Shown piece after piece: positions 23,240 to 35,464 of a stretch of 64,000 nt of DNA. The stretch's first letter is position 1. Each line of letters begins with the position of its first letter. The stretch is from Mimachlamys varia (taxonomy: Eukaryota; Mollusca; Bivalvia; Pectinida; Pectinidae). Location of the stretch: positions 23,559,001 through 23,623,000 of the forward strand of contig OX392538.1 of the NCBI GenBank assembly GCA_947623455.1, written 5' to 3'. The notes below the pieces were generated by a model that saw only the letters and a list, made by a program, of their open reading frames with translations, made no database searches and was not told the origin of the DNA. A program made the position numbers and the translations under genes.

Positions 23240-24880
23240 TTTATTTATATGTTTAACATTAGATTAAACTTTATTTAAATGTTTATATCATTACTGTATT
23301 TGCCTTTCTTTAAGGGTGACCTTCATAAATATTATACAGAGAAATGTATAGCTGCAGCTGTATATATGGTAACAGATACAGTCGTTTTGGTCAGAAGCGG
23401 ACAGAGTAACCTAAGGTCATTCGATTTGTCAAATTAATATAACACACAGAATGAGATATTATCCTGTTTGATGACTATAACCTTATAAATCTTTTAATTT
23501 TAAATATATCGTACTGTATCAATACAAAATACACCTAGCAATTTTCTGGTGCTTGCAAAATTGAAGTCGTATTTCAGCGAAATGAAATTCTGTATTTGTT
23601 GCTCGACTTTCATTACATAGTAAAAGAATCAAATAACACAGTGGTTGTTGTAATTATCTAATTTCCACAACATCCTCTCTTTGATGTTGTCCTTTGCCTT
23701 TTTCTGGACGGGTCATTTAAATCTGCTTATTGATATTTATTGTAAAGTAGGTTAATTCATACCTTTGCGGTAGCAGTAAATCTGTTACAAAACTAGGTCG
23801 AAATCAATTTACTGCCGATATCAAAACAGTACAAACGAGGTATCCATCTCTTGATTCGTTTCTAAAAAGAACCACAATAAAAAAGTAATGCCAAGAACAA
23901 TAATTATCATTTGTATGAAAGCTGGCTGTCTTGCTTTAGAAATATAAGTAGCCAAAGTCATTTTGAGTTCTTATTATAAAATAATGAACTGAATCTGGAT
24001 AAATTTGTGCTATGGCTCATAGGAACAGAGAACTTGCCTGAACAACTTTCCCCAATAACAATATTTATCAATTTCATAAAAGCTGTTTGTTTTGCTTTAG
24101 AAACATGAGTCACCAAGTCACTTCGAATATTCAACTTGATGTGGTTAAACCTTTAAATTGAATTCACGTGTTGGTTTTGATATCGTTTATGGGGTAGTGC
24201 AATGCATGTTTAGCATGTTGTGTAAAAAATATGTGTTTTGTTATAGTGGCTACTTTTGACAAGCAGTCATCCTTAATTGTCTACCCTGTGTTTATGGACC
24301 GGTCTTCATGTAATATAAATACACTCTGTCTATGACACTCATCAAGTTAAAATGTATGTTATTGCACTAGTGACATGTTCACTAGCTCATGTGCAGTGTA
24401 CTATTGAAGGTCCCTACCGGATTAACCGACCCGGTCAAAATATAATAAAAACGGGTGAACCAGTCGTACCGCGTCGATTTTATTAATTGTCAAGATACTC
24501 CAATAATGCTGTTAATGAGGAAGAAGTTATAACTACAATTTTTAAGACCCTAGCACATTTTACGTCTAGACCCGGTGACAAATCCCTGATCCTTCTTCAC
24601 AGGGGCGAATGCTTAACTATCTTACAGTTAGGCATTGTAACAACATAAGGAAGGGGAGGTTGTTCAAGCAAAATATCTGCACCTATGAACCATAGAACCA
24701 ATTTATCCAGTTATATTGTAACGGTCTTCGCCCCTTTACATATGGAAAGCACAACTACTCTTACTAATTGTCTATTGTTTGCTTTTTACAAGTCCCAGGA
24801 AATCATATGGTATTTCCAAATCCAATAACCTATGACTGACTAGATCTAAGAAACTAAATAAGAACTAGAAAACATAAAAT
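23240..24880. other. Gene-free stretch with an R5 copy at 23310-23420
   Basis: At 23310-23420, text beginning AAGGGTGACCTTCATAAATA and including GGTCAGAAGCGGACAG is related to 30915-31050 (plus) and 33165-33300 (minus). The remainder is AT-rich with no gene seen. Confidence 0.5.
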
Positions 24881-24884
24881 AAAT

Positions 24885-25048
24885 GAAGCAGAGACGCTTA
24901 CTCTTCCGGAACACCTGGTCTTATTCTCTTGTACTTTTGCAAGGGTCTCCATGTAAATCTTTCCTTTGTTCAAATTTTGCCCCTGGTTTTATCGATTTTG
25001 AGTTTGGATTATGATTATGTTGAGGCTTCGGTATTCTCTTATTTTATT
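24885..25048 (-). repeat. R1 interspersed repeat, copy 5
   Basis: Minus-strand R1 core and 5' part: GCTTACTCTTCCGGAACACC (about 24896), CAAGGGTCTCCATGTAAATC, then GTTGAGGCTTCGGTATTCTC at the end. Truncated within the core on the left. Confidence 0.75.
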
Positions 25049-26690
25049 TACGCATACCTTTACGGTTACCATTTTATTTATGGAACCAAATGAAAAAAAC
25101 AGTGACAGATACTAACAACAATAACAACTTCTACATGTCACATTGGTGGCTCGCAAAGTAGACCCGTCGGTCTTACACAAACCCCGACGATCTTCATTGG
25201 CACTTGTATGAAAAATACATATTAAGTTAACATTTATACAATTATATATCACCACCACATACTTCCAACGAATCCAATATCTCAAATACTTCCAATACAA
25301 ATGGGGAAAAGCACTCAAGTGACCCAAACTTACGTTATATGAATTTAAAAGGGCAAGTGATGTTATTTTTGTGAATTTTTGACAATGAATCTGGATCACT
25401 ATCCGATATCAAATCTGTTTACTTTGAGGTCAGGGGTCAAATAAAAAATGCATAACTCCTGAAAGACATATTTTTGAGCGTACCTCCAAATAGTTTCCCC
25501 AAGGAAGAAGGTTTTCGTTGAAGTAAGGAAACAAATAAGAAGATTTGGTAGGTTCAATAATTTCACAATAATACGGTTTTAGTGATCAGGAAAAGACGCT
25601 TTATATAAGGACAGTAAAGTTGCCGTCTATGGTAAACGGTGACTTATATGGCACACCTACATATTCCACGAATTTTCTGTTATGTCCTCTACTAGGATAA
25701 TATTGAAATGACGACTATTCAAACCACCCCCCCCCCCCCACCCCCCCACCCCCCCCCCCCCAATTTGACACACTCTGAATCTCCGTACTATATTTCTCTA
25801 TTACTCAATTTTTTACCATGTTTTTCGTGTATCCTATTTTTCATAAGCTGCACCCTAAACATCATCGATATCTATCACAACTATCACAAAACAATCTCGA
25901 TGTTCAGAGAAAGAAATCGAACAAGGAATTAACTGCGATATGTTGGGATAAAAGGAAGCATCTCGAAATAGAAATTCTATTTGATAAATGGATTCATTCG
26001 ACACATATGACCTAGCGCTATGTTAAGGATGTGATTTAAAAGTCTAGTAATGATGTGTCTAGCAATATGATGATAACAAAGGAGAGGTAATGCTAAGGCT
26101 ATCTATATTCAATTCTAGTAGCGGTTGTTTATACTTGCATCTTGCTAATAACAATATGATAACAACAATTATAGAAGTATCTAAACAGTCAGGCGTTTAT
26201 TGAAGTACTGAAGAAAAAACTTAAATGTAATTGTCAATTATAAAGTCTAAAGCGGGAGAAGACATTTGTTTTAACTTCTACCATGCATTTCCTTTTAGGA
26301 ATAAGCTGCTAAATAGATAATACACATTTTTCTTATTTTCTTTACACAAATTTGAAAAAAAACGACACCATAAAATGTCCATCAATATATTATTGCATTG
26401 TAAAATTGTATATGCCCTTTGAGAATAAATGTAGATTTTTTTTAAATTTTAAATTTCTTCTTATATTCTTTTTTTCCCATTTCGATACGTTTTTTTTTTA
26501 ACAAAACGATTGGACAACACGCAAGCCTATTTAAGCTGTCAAATATTTAATATTTCTAATATTAGTTATTCCTGTAAATTATAAAACAAGATACAAGAAA
26601 TTTTATTTAAATTCGCATATAGCGTAAAAAGTAACATTAGCGATGTAGTGCTATTTCTGCGAAAAAAAATTGTAAAAGTAAACTTACATA
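25049..26690. other. Gene-free stretch with an interrupted poly-C tract (25727-25761)
   Basis: A C-rich run with two A interruptions lies at 25727-25761. Open frames across it are low-complexity proline. No gene is seen elsewhere in this stretch. Confidence 0.4.
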
Positions 26691-26692
26691 TA

Positions 26693-27085
26693 GCAATTAA
26701 AGGCCAAATATACGTAATTTTCGGCAAAACTTGAAGCGAAAATCAAGCCTAATAACTTACTATATTTATAGATTTAGATAGGATTAACTGATAACAGCAA
26801 TATTTTAAAAACATCTTACACGGTTACCGGTACAGCAGCAGTTGAAACACGGTATTTGTAAACACGCGTCCATTTCGAACTGTCTTGTAACTTAGGCTTG
26901 TTGTTAAAATGGGCCCCGCCTGAACTATTTTGAACTCTTTGGACTTTTTATCACGAGTTTCTTGTAAGTTATCGTTCATATTGACTTCGTTTTAGGTTTA
27001 TTTTTGCATGGTTATCAACTGGATTGTTTTCATAATTTGTCAGACTCCCGAAAATTTTCCTAAAATTACGTATATTGGGCTTTTA
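26693..27085 (-). mobile_element. R3: TTAA-flanked MITE, complete copy
   Basis: Seen: TTAA directly flanks ends AGGCCAAATATACGTAATTT and AAATTACGTATATTGGGCTT, which are inverted repeats. About 385 bp, no coding capacity. Known: TTAA target duplication is the signature of the piggyBac superfamily. Family assignment from target site only. Confidence 0.65.
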
Positions 27086-27221
27086 AAAACACAAAGTAAG
27101 AAAACAAAAACTTAACTTATAAACTGTATATTATCAAAGACAACCCAATATGAAATTATGACATATAAGCAAAATATATGAAACATGCCATCAATCAGCA
27201 TCATAAAGGGACATATTACTT

Positions 27222-27478
27222 CATTTTGAGAACTTGACGTTTACTTGGATATTACAAAGATTTACATGGCGGGTGTTGTCAATGATGCAGAAGAAGACGC
27301 TTTCTCTTCCGGAAAACCTGAGCTTATTGTCTTAAACTTTTACGGGGGTTTCCATGTAATGTTGTTTTTTTTTTTTTTTTTTTGTTAATATTTTGCCTCC
27401 AGTTTAATAGAGTTCGGGTTCAGATCATGGTTTTATTGGCGCTTTGATATTCTCTGGTTTTTTTTTTTTTTTTGTTTG
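27222..27478 (-). repeat. R1 interspersed repeat, copy 6
   Basis: Minus strand: GATTTACATGGCGGGTGTTG (about 27261), GAAGAAGACGCTTTCTCTTC, TTCCATGTAA, then a T-run and GGTTTTATTGGCGCTTTGAT. Two long T runs have expanded inside it. Confidence 0.75.
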
Positions 27479-27479
27479 A

Positions 27480-30400
27480 CCAGAACTATTGAAATTATTT
27501 ATATTAAACATCTACATAATTATCACACTGGTTTTGTTATAGAGATGCTTAAAGTTAAAACACTAATGAAATCAAATACACATCAATGCTTATATAGTTA
27601 AGAAATAAAAATCGACAAAGTATACACTAATATAGAGTAAATCAAAAGATTACAATGAAGTTATGAGTGCAAGTTTTTGCTTCATATTTCACTGGAACAT
27701 CCCGTCTCATCAGTTTTTTTATAGCTATGTCTTTTATTTACTACATATAAGCAGTAAGCAGACTTTGGGCTACTTCACACTTGCCCTAGACTGGAACAAA
27801 AAAAAACTAAATTCCGAAATTCACATTTGCCTATAGACAATTAAGTAAGCCGTGTAGTTCGTGATGGTCACAAAAAAAAAAAGATCTTTCTGAAACAATT
27901 ATATATATTGTTATAAAAACGATGTGTTTATTGAAGAGATCACTTTTGTTTGTTGCAGTTATCTGAGACAGAATGTGTTCTGTCGACGTCAAGAAAACAC
28001 GATATTTGTTCCGTGTTGAGTTGAGTTGAATTTAGATGTTTTTATGCAATTTTGTATTGAAGTTGCTTCCCTTTTTTCATAGAGTGGAACGTACAGGGCA
28101 CACACTCCTTTGTAAATTGAAGCTGGATGTTCTGGCTTCATCCGAAAACCGATTATAGGGGTCACTGCAAATCGTAATTCCTTTTCAATTTCCATGACGA
28201 TAGGGTAAGAGGGAATAATTTGTTGAAAATTCAGGAGTAGTTTTAGTGGTCTTAATTTTTAACAAAAAATATTCCCTTCATTCTTTTCAAATTTTGTGTT
28301 GAAATGTTGCTGCTTCGGGTTTATTGTTTGCTTCTGCAGTTTGGTCACCTGATAGATAGGGGTTTAAGTTTGTGAAGTGGAAGTGTTGTTGACTGGACAT
28401 CTACGGTACGGCTGAGCAGTGTTAGTGGCGTTCGCGCATCGCACACCTTCAACTATATATGTAGTTATTATATTTTGGTTATGTAATCACCATCATGGCC
28501 ACTGTTCCTAGGATCAAGTACTTAGTGCACTTGATGAACTTTATGTGGTCAATTGATTTTAAGCTGTGAACAATTTGAAATTATGTGTATTGGTTGTATA
28601 CATTGTTGTCGGCAGCCAATTGTATTGTTATTCAGGCGTGAAAAAATATAACGCCAAAACAATAACCAGAAAAATAACATGAAATATCCTGCTTTGTTCT
28701 GTGCCGTTTAGTCTTATATTCAATAAACCCCATTTATCTTTTTTTTCTAAAACATAACAAAGTTAAGAAAATTGTTGTTTGTGTGTAAAAGTATATTGTG
28801 CTTCATGTTAACAGCTATCGGACATTATTGGAAATGCTGAAGTGTAAGGCTTATATACATAACCAAACCATACCAAAGATAAAAGTTCAAATAACCTGTC
28901 GATTATAAATGAGTTGTTGGTGATGCAATGCTATAAACAAGATGTGTGCCGAAGATATGCTACATCGAAATGAGTATATTCACTATTTTGTCAAATATGA
29001 TACAAGAAGCGAATGTGTACATTGTTTGTTCACGCACTTGGTAATGTCTGCAATGTTGTTCATGATCGACGGGTAGTTCACAGTGTAAAATAAACAATAC
29101 AAAAAAGTCTATCAAGAATTGTCATATTGATGTAGTATTTAGCATTACTCGTATTCTTTAAGCGATATGTTATGGACCCTTTTTGCTATTGTAATATACA
29201 GTTGTTGACTGGTGTTGAGGGCAACCGACGATCTGTTGGACCCGAAGACAGACTGTTACCCTCGGCCTTTGGCCTCGTGTGAGGGTCAAAAAGATCTCGA
29301 TATCCCAGTAGATAAGTATTTTGTTCTACCTCAGTTGTGCAATCAAAACCGTATGGACTGCTTAGCATACATGTATATATTTCCTTTTTTCTTGCTGCAA
29401 CAGAAACAAAAACAAAAAAAAGACGACTCAGTCGTTTCACAGTTTTCATTGAGCTCTCCATTGTCCTGATGTCAAATTTAGTGTTTTGGCAATCGAGATC
29501 ATGTAGTATACGCTTAATTTCTAACTCTAAGGGCTTGCTGCCTCCGCCATGTTGTGTTTGCGTAACGACACGATGGAATGGTAAGACATGGCGTCATGTT
29601 ATACGACGTGACGTCACTGCTAGCCAACATCACTTTTAAACAGTCGATTTTAACAATTACTTCCGCCACTAAATAAACAGTTTATTTGTTCGCTAATTAG
29701 ATACACCGATTGTATAGGAATTTTAAGGGTTTAAACAATGTTAAATGTTCAATGTTTAGCTTTGAGATAAATCCTATTCCCAATACTATAATCACGAGGA
29801 AATATTTAATTGGGTAAGACAGATGTTTTTATCATGATCGCGATTTAAACGGCTGATATGAAAGAAATCAATCAAACACAACTATTCTTATTGTAAGAAA
29901 TAGTTTAAAATATGCATGATTTAGATATCAATTAGAAATGAACAAGCCTGAATAGAAAATAAATACAATGTTAACAGACTTTGTAAATGGTAAAATTTGA
30001 AATAGTTTTCATTGTACCACTCTGAGGCCAGTGTGACTAGTCTAAAGTCTGCTTATATGTAGTAAATAAAAGACATAGCGAAACAGATTTAGCAAAAACA
30101 TTGCTCTTAAGATCGCCTTATGGGTTGTGAAAATATATTATTTTTGTTTAAACAACGACTCCAAACTTATTTGCAAATGTTTGTAAACATTTTCTTCAGG
30201 TTGGAAAGCATAATTTATGTTTGAATTTATTTACACAACCAATAAATTATTTTTGTCACGTTTCTGAAATCTATGAATTGAAGATCTTTACTTAACCTAT
30301 GACGAACATTCATTACTAAGCAATCCTATAAACGTTACGACCTCGATTTACCCATTTCTTCAAAGTAAAACCCTGCTTCTTCAACTTTCACATGTATACA

Positions 30401-30560
30401 TGTCACAGTTGTTTTTTTTATTCTAGGGGTTGCTCTAAATATCTAATCTAAGATTGTTGCGATGTATGTCGGCTGCTGCAAGCAAACTTACGGCACAGGG
30501 ATTCGAGTGCAAGTTGGAAAAAAGACTTAAAAAGACTACGAGCAAATTGTATTTGTTGTG
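27480..30560. other. Gene-free stretch between K1 and K2
   Basis: Contains a short inverted pair (27715-27775 against 30030-30085, sharing TATGTAGTAAATAAAAGACA) and the fossil Kunitz exon at 29041. A segment at 30390-30510 is related to 17570-17700. Small open frames show no domains. Confidence 0.4.
29041..29095 (-). pseudogene. Fossil Kunitz exon fragment
   Basis: Minus strand: ACTGTGAACTACCCGTCGAT, the start of K1/K2 exon 2 (encoding C-x-LPVDH), continuing about 40 bp before breaking down. The acceptor AG has become AC. Likely the last trace of a further Kunitz copy between K1 and K2. Confidence 0.6.
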
Positions 30561-30564
30561 ATTA

Positions 30565-30690
30565 TGAATGATGCCCCGGTTCTCACTTTGAGGATGTGAT
30601 ATTTACTTGAATGTGATCCAGATTTACATGGCGAGTGTTGTCGTTGAAGTAGAAGACATTTTCTTTTATCAGGAGAGACGGACCCGATAA
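30565..30690 (-). repeat. R1 interspersed repeat, copy 7 (3' half)
   Basis: Minus strand: CGGTTCTCACTTTGAGGATG, then GATTTACATGGCGAGTGTTG and GAAGTAGAAGACATTTTCTT. The 5' half is absent. Confidence 0.7.
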
Positions 30691-30914
30691 GATAACGCTC
30701 TGCATCTGTTTCGATCATGTATTTACATGTACAAATAATAGTCATTTACTTTAACATGACGATGTTGTAAGGGGAAAATGAGTCATTTTACATTGATCAG
30801 ATTATACATTTTTTATATAACATATGCTTTTTATAACGTATACATTTATTAGAGTTCTAGGAATTGGACGCTATTTACATGACTTCTTAAAATGATAAGC
30901 GCATTTGACAAATT

Positions 30915-31050
30915 GAAAGGTTGACCTTGATAACTGTAATACACATTAATTGATGTGATGACATTGACAGGAATTTAGGCAGGTAGACAGCTGTTTATAT
31001 AGTAACAGGTGCTGTTATTGTGGTCAGTAGCGGTCAGAATGGCCAAGGGG
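30915..31050 (+). repeat. R5 repeat, copy 2
   Basis: GGTTGACCTTGATAACTGTA ... GTAGACAGCTGTTTATATAG ... GTGGTCAGTAGCGGTCAG. It is matched in reverse orientation at 33165-33300 and more weakly at 23310-23420. No coding content. Confidence 0.65.
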
Positions 31051-31764
31051 AATTCAATAAATTAAATTAATTTATCACGCAGAATAATATATCTTTGTTA
31101 CGTACGATAAGCTGGTATATATATATAATGATTAGTATAAGCATCGATTTCAATTCATCAGTTTCAAAACAAGGGTTTTCAGAGCATCATTGAAAGCATA
31201 TGAAAATCAACACAAATCTGTACATGTATTTGATTACTATTCTAAGGAAATGTTTGCTTTATATGAAATATGACCTTCATTAGTTTTACTGTTTTACAAT
31301 GTTATGTGAACTTTCGTTAATAACTACTTGGTGCGGTAGTGGTCGTAATATGAATTGCCTTAGCTATTAATATGCTATGTTTAATTTAAACTTTATACAG
31401 TAAAGGAAGTCATTATCAGTCTGGTTATGATCTAGCTTTAACTTCATTCATTTACATACACATAACCAGGGCATACCGCTTTCAAAAGCGTTCAAAACCA
31501 CGTCTGCTGTTGGTTCCGCGTGGAGCAATTGAACGATTGTTATATACATGTACACGTGTATGCCTAGAATACAATAATTGTCATAGCAATATAATATCAA
31601 TTAAAGTTAAAATGCTTAAAACCATTTTTGTTCCGTTTCATTTCAAATAACGAATATATTTCAAAGAAAAAGTAAACGGCATTCAAACTTTTGGTATGAC
31701 TTGTTTTTCATACCTCTTGGAAAACAACAAAGTAAATGTAAATTGTTTCCAATCATCTATAAAA

Positions 31765-31985
31765 ATAGAGAATACGAAATCGTCAACCAAATCATAATTA
31801 TAAAATCGATTAAACTTGATGTAAAATATGATGTACATGGACAGCCTGAAACAAGTTCAAGAGAAAAAGACCAGGTGTTTCGGAGGAGTAAGCGTCTTTT
31901 GCTTTATCGACGACACCCGTCATGTAAATCCAGGTCAAATACAAGTTACTGTCATAGTCTCAAAATGAGAACAAAGATAAGTCTT
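31765..31985 (+). repeat. R1 interspersed repeat, copy 8
   Basis: AGAGAATACGAAATCGTCAA start, GACCAGGTGTTTCGGAGGAG, core GCGTCTTTTGCTTTATCGAC and ACACCCGTCATGTAAATCC. Truncated at the 3' side after AAAATGAGAACAAAG. Confidence 0.75.
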
Positions 31986-33164
31986 GTGCTCTAAGATATG
32001 AGCACTGTTTTTAGAATCATGTTTTTTTTACTGCACACTGCTATCTAGGTTATAAATGTCTTGCATTGTGGTACCAACTGGGGTTGCGGAAAGAGTTGAA
32101 GTGTAATTGGACCAGTAGGCTTTTTTAAAGAAGATGTCAGCCCCAGTGATCTGATTTTTAAAAGCATCATAAATTGTCTATGTATTTGTGTAATAGCCAT
32201 TGTACAAGCTCAGTGTATTCTAGTTACATGTATAAGTTCCTATTTTTTAATTTAAAATTAAGACATATCTAGTTTAGTTTCAACAAGATTTTATTCAGTT
32301 GTAACAGCAATAAGCACAGAGTACATTCAATCCGTAGTGAATAGAGATTTGACAGCAAGTTTAACCGTTACAATATATAAAAATCATCTCCCTTTATTTG
32401 GTCGACATGCATTAATGAATGTGAGTGATATTACATTCAGACAGGTATGTAATTGAGTATTTTACCAATTTGTAGATTAATGACACTTGTAACCGAATGT
32501 TGCTCATTGACGAATTCAAATGTATTTAATACGTGTAGAATATATGTAGAATATATATGGTACAGTCATATTTAATGGTATATCAAACTACAATATTAGG
32601 ATTGCAGCAATGTTAATCAGCATACACAATTAATTTGTGTAGATAAACATATAAGCTATTTATGAAGGTTTTATTTTCAACATTTGTACATGTGTCATTA
32701 TCAACTTATTAATCATGGATCAATAATACAAACATAGCTAAACTTCGCGTTTTTCTCTATTAAATCACAGGTTTTATATTCAGCGCATTTGAATTTTAGC
32801 GTTGATCAAGTTACACGTAGCAATTTAAGTGTAGATATCAATACAACACAAACAAATTAGTACTGAACAATTATATTAGTTGAAAACCTTAGGTATTGCA
32901 TCAAATGTTTATCGCGAAGAATATATTGACACGACAAAGTGTAGTTGTAGGGCTACGTACGCTACACGTAGGTATTTAAAGAACTTTTGAAGATACATGA
33001 AGTACCTTTGTCGCTTAATCCGTTTTTAATAACCGACCATTTTGCACCTAATGATTCTATCTTGCAAAGTACCTTCATACTGTATAATGGAACCGATTTT
33101 TGCGATATTATGTAATTTGCGTTTTGTCGCGAACGGTATTATTTGACTATTTGTTTCCCCTTTA

Positions 33165-33300
33165 ACACACTGTCCGCTACTGACCACAACAACAGCACCT
33201 GTTACCATACAAACAGCTGTCTACCTGCCAAAATTCCAAGGTCATCACATCAATTATTGTCTATTACATCTATCAAGGTCACCTTATAAATACGTCTGTC
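33165..33300 (-). repeat. R5 repeat, copy 3 (inverted)
   Basis: The reverse complement of the 30915-31050 copy, including CAGGTGCTGTTGTTGTGGTC and GGCAGGTAGACAGCTGTTTG. It lies about 0.7 kb upstream of the K2 promoter. Confidence 0.65.
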
Positions 33301-33984
33301 ATTTCATATAGTTATTTAAATAACGCCCAATACATACGTCTCTTTGAAATATATAGGTTATGAAAAGCATATTTAATTTCAAAATGTATGAACAGATCAA
33401 CGTGTGATGCTTAAATAATTTACATATCACTGAGACATCAGTCTCAATCACAACAAATACACTATGCTTATAATCTTTATTAACAAGTATTCAAACCCCG
33501 TGCCTTAGGTTTGCATGTCAGCAGCCGAAATATATCACAAAAAGCTTTCCGACTCTTCACATCTACTAATTATAGATTCGTGATCAATTCAATTCAACAA
33601 TATTCGTCCAAAGGCTACATTTTTATTCAAATAAACATATTCAAACTGTTTTATCTCCAAATCATCATGCACGTTTTCTCCTACTTTGAACCAAAATATC
33701 CTTATCCGAACGAGCATCTTGCTTGACCGCTTAGTTGCGATTAATTCGATCGTATTTAGGATTGGTCTTAAATAATTGCCAACATGTTTTTAGAGATCAA
33801 CTTTAAGAAGGTCTAAGCTTAGCATGCACATAGTCTGATAATTGACGGCTGGGTACTAAGAATTAGGGAAGTCGTGCAAGCTAGGGTCATATATGATTAA
33901 TCACATTTGGTACCTAATGGCGAAAGAGATGGATGCCAAACCGGAGGCAATATACAATATTAATACAACCATTTCAATGAACTG

Positions 33985-34053
33985 TATATAAAGAGGATAA
34001 TTCAAACAAAGCTAAACCATTTACAATTAAGTTTGGAACCGCTGCATCCTCTG
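33985..34053 (+). promoter_or_regulatory. K2 promoter (TATA) and non-coding leader exon
   Basis: TATATAAA at 33985-33992, then a leader ending GTTTGGAACCGCTGCATCCT CTG with donor GTAAGT at 34054. It matches the K1 leader. The start codon lies 1.4 kb downstream, after intron 1. Confidence 0.65.
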
Positions 34054-34228
34054 GTAAGTTTGGTATTATTAAGCTTTCATGATATTTTCGTTTCATATCA
34101 ATGTGTAATCAAACAGGTCACCTCTCCGCGTTATGTTGATGTGACTGTATCAGATATATATCAACTATTCGCTTAATTGGCAATCATTTTGTCATCATTT
34201 TGTCATGGAGTTTCTGAATAAAATGTCA

Positions 34229-35188
34229 GCTTAAGGATGTACTCTTTTGAGGTTTCAGTCATGTTCAAGTCTCCTTTATGTCTCATTTAAAGATTTTATG
34301 TTATATTGAAGATAGTATGATTAATTTGTAATAGCATATATACATCTAACGATTGTGTCAAAAATATAAGCGTATGTTGCTTTTAGAACTTTGTTTTACA
34401 TTAATTTAAAATAAAATACCAATTTGGCGGGCAATTTGAACATGCGTATTTCTGTCTATTTTATGCACTTCGCGAAAGGTCAAAATTTCGCCTTTTTGAT
34501 GCTATATCGATCTCTTAAAAACCTAAGTGTTTAGCCGTGTTTAAATTATAGCAAGCTCATATCTGCTGAACAACTTTGTAATTTTCAATTTTATAGAAAT
34601 ATTATGCTATAAAGTGGACAATTATATAATGTTAGTATTTTTTTCATATATTTAGTGTTAATGTTTTTATTAAGTTTTTATTTTTGAACACGAAACAGTG
34701 AAAAATAACACAAATAACAAAGGGACAAAAAATAAGCACACTAATCCCCCATTTTTATGACGGTTTTAAAAAGAAAAACCTATTTTCTTTTCATCGGCTA
34801 AGTATTTTAAAAAGTTTGATATCAGAACGGTTTTATTAAGCGTTAAATCTGAAAGAATGTTAAATCAGAAAAATTTAAATTCCATACCGTAAAACACTAG
34901 TTTTGTCGCTTCTGCGAACATTCATACATTTCGGATTACAAATTCCGAAGATAATGTATTAAGGTATCACACAATTGATAAAAACTACACAATTCGCTTA
35001 AAATCGCTTATTATGTCATATTGGTATCTTTGACTGATCATAGCACAAAATCAAGCACACTGATATACTGTATCATTATCTTTGCATTTTCTGTCGTGTT
35101 TGAACTTCCATATTCAAAAATGTATAGGAGAAACAAAGTTTGATACAGGACAATTTTGACTTCTCATGGGTGTACATCCTTAAATGAA
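34229..35188. mobile_element. R4: TTAA-flanked non-autonomous element in K2 intron 1
   Basis: Seen: TTAA-GGATGTACTCTTTTGAGG at the left end and CTCATGGGTGTACATCC-TTAA at the right end form inverted termini about 960 bp apart. No coding frame. A shortened copy sharing both ends lies at 38551-38700. TTAA flanks suggest piggyBac-type mobilisation (inference). Confidence 0.65.
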
Positions 35189-35464
35189 ATTTAAGATATC
35201 TTGATTTTATTGAAACTTAGAATTGCTCCATTTTAGGCATATTATCGACTATATGTATGATGTTCTTTTTCTTCATTTCAACGTTTAAATCTGCATTGTA
35301 TTTATAGTATCACAACCATCACAAGTGATGCGTGTTAATCTATGGACTGTTAGCTGTTGTTGGTGTAACACTAATCTTAAACAACATGTAACTAGGTGTA
35401 TGTATACTATTACGGAATTGTAATTCGTATATGATTTCAAATATTTCAGTAAGCCAATTCCAAG

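Noticed and set aside
25708..25932. Proline-rich small protein
   Set aside because: Translation of a poly-C tract; low complexity.
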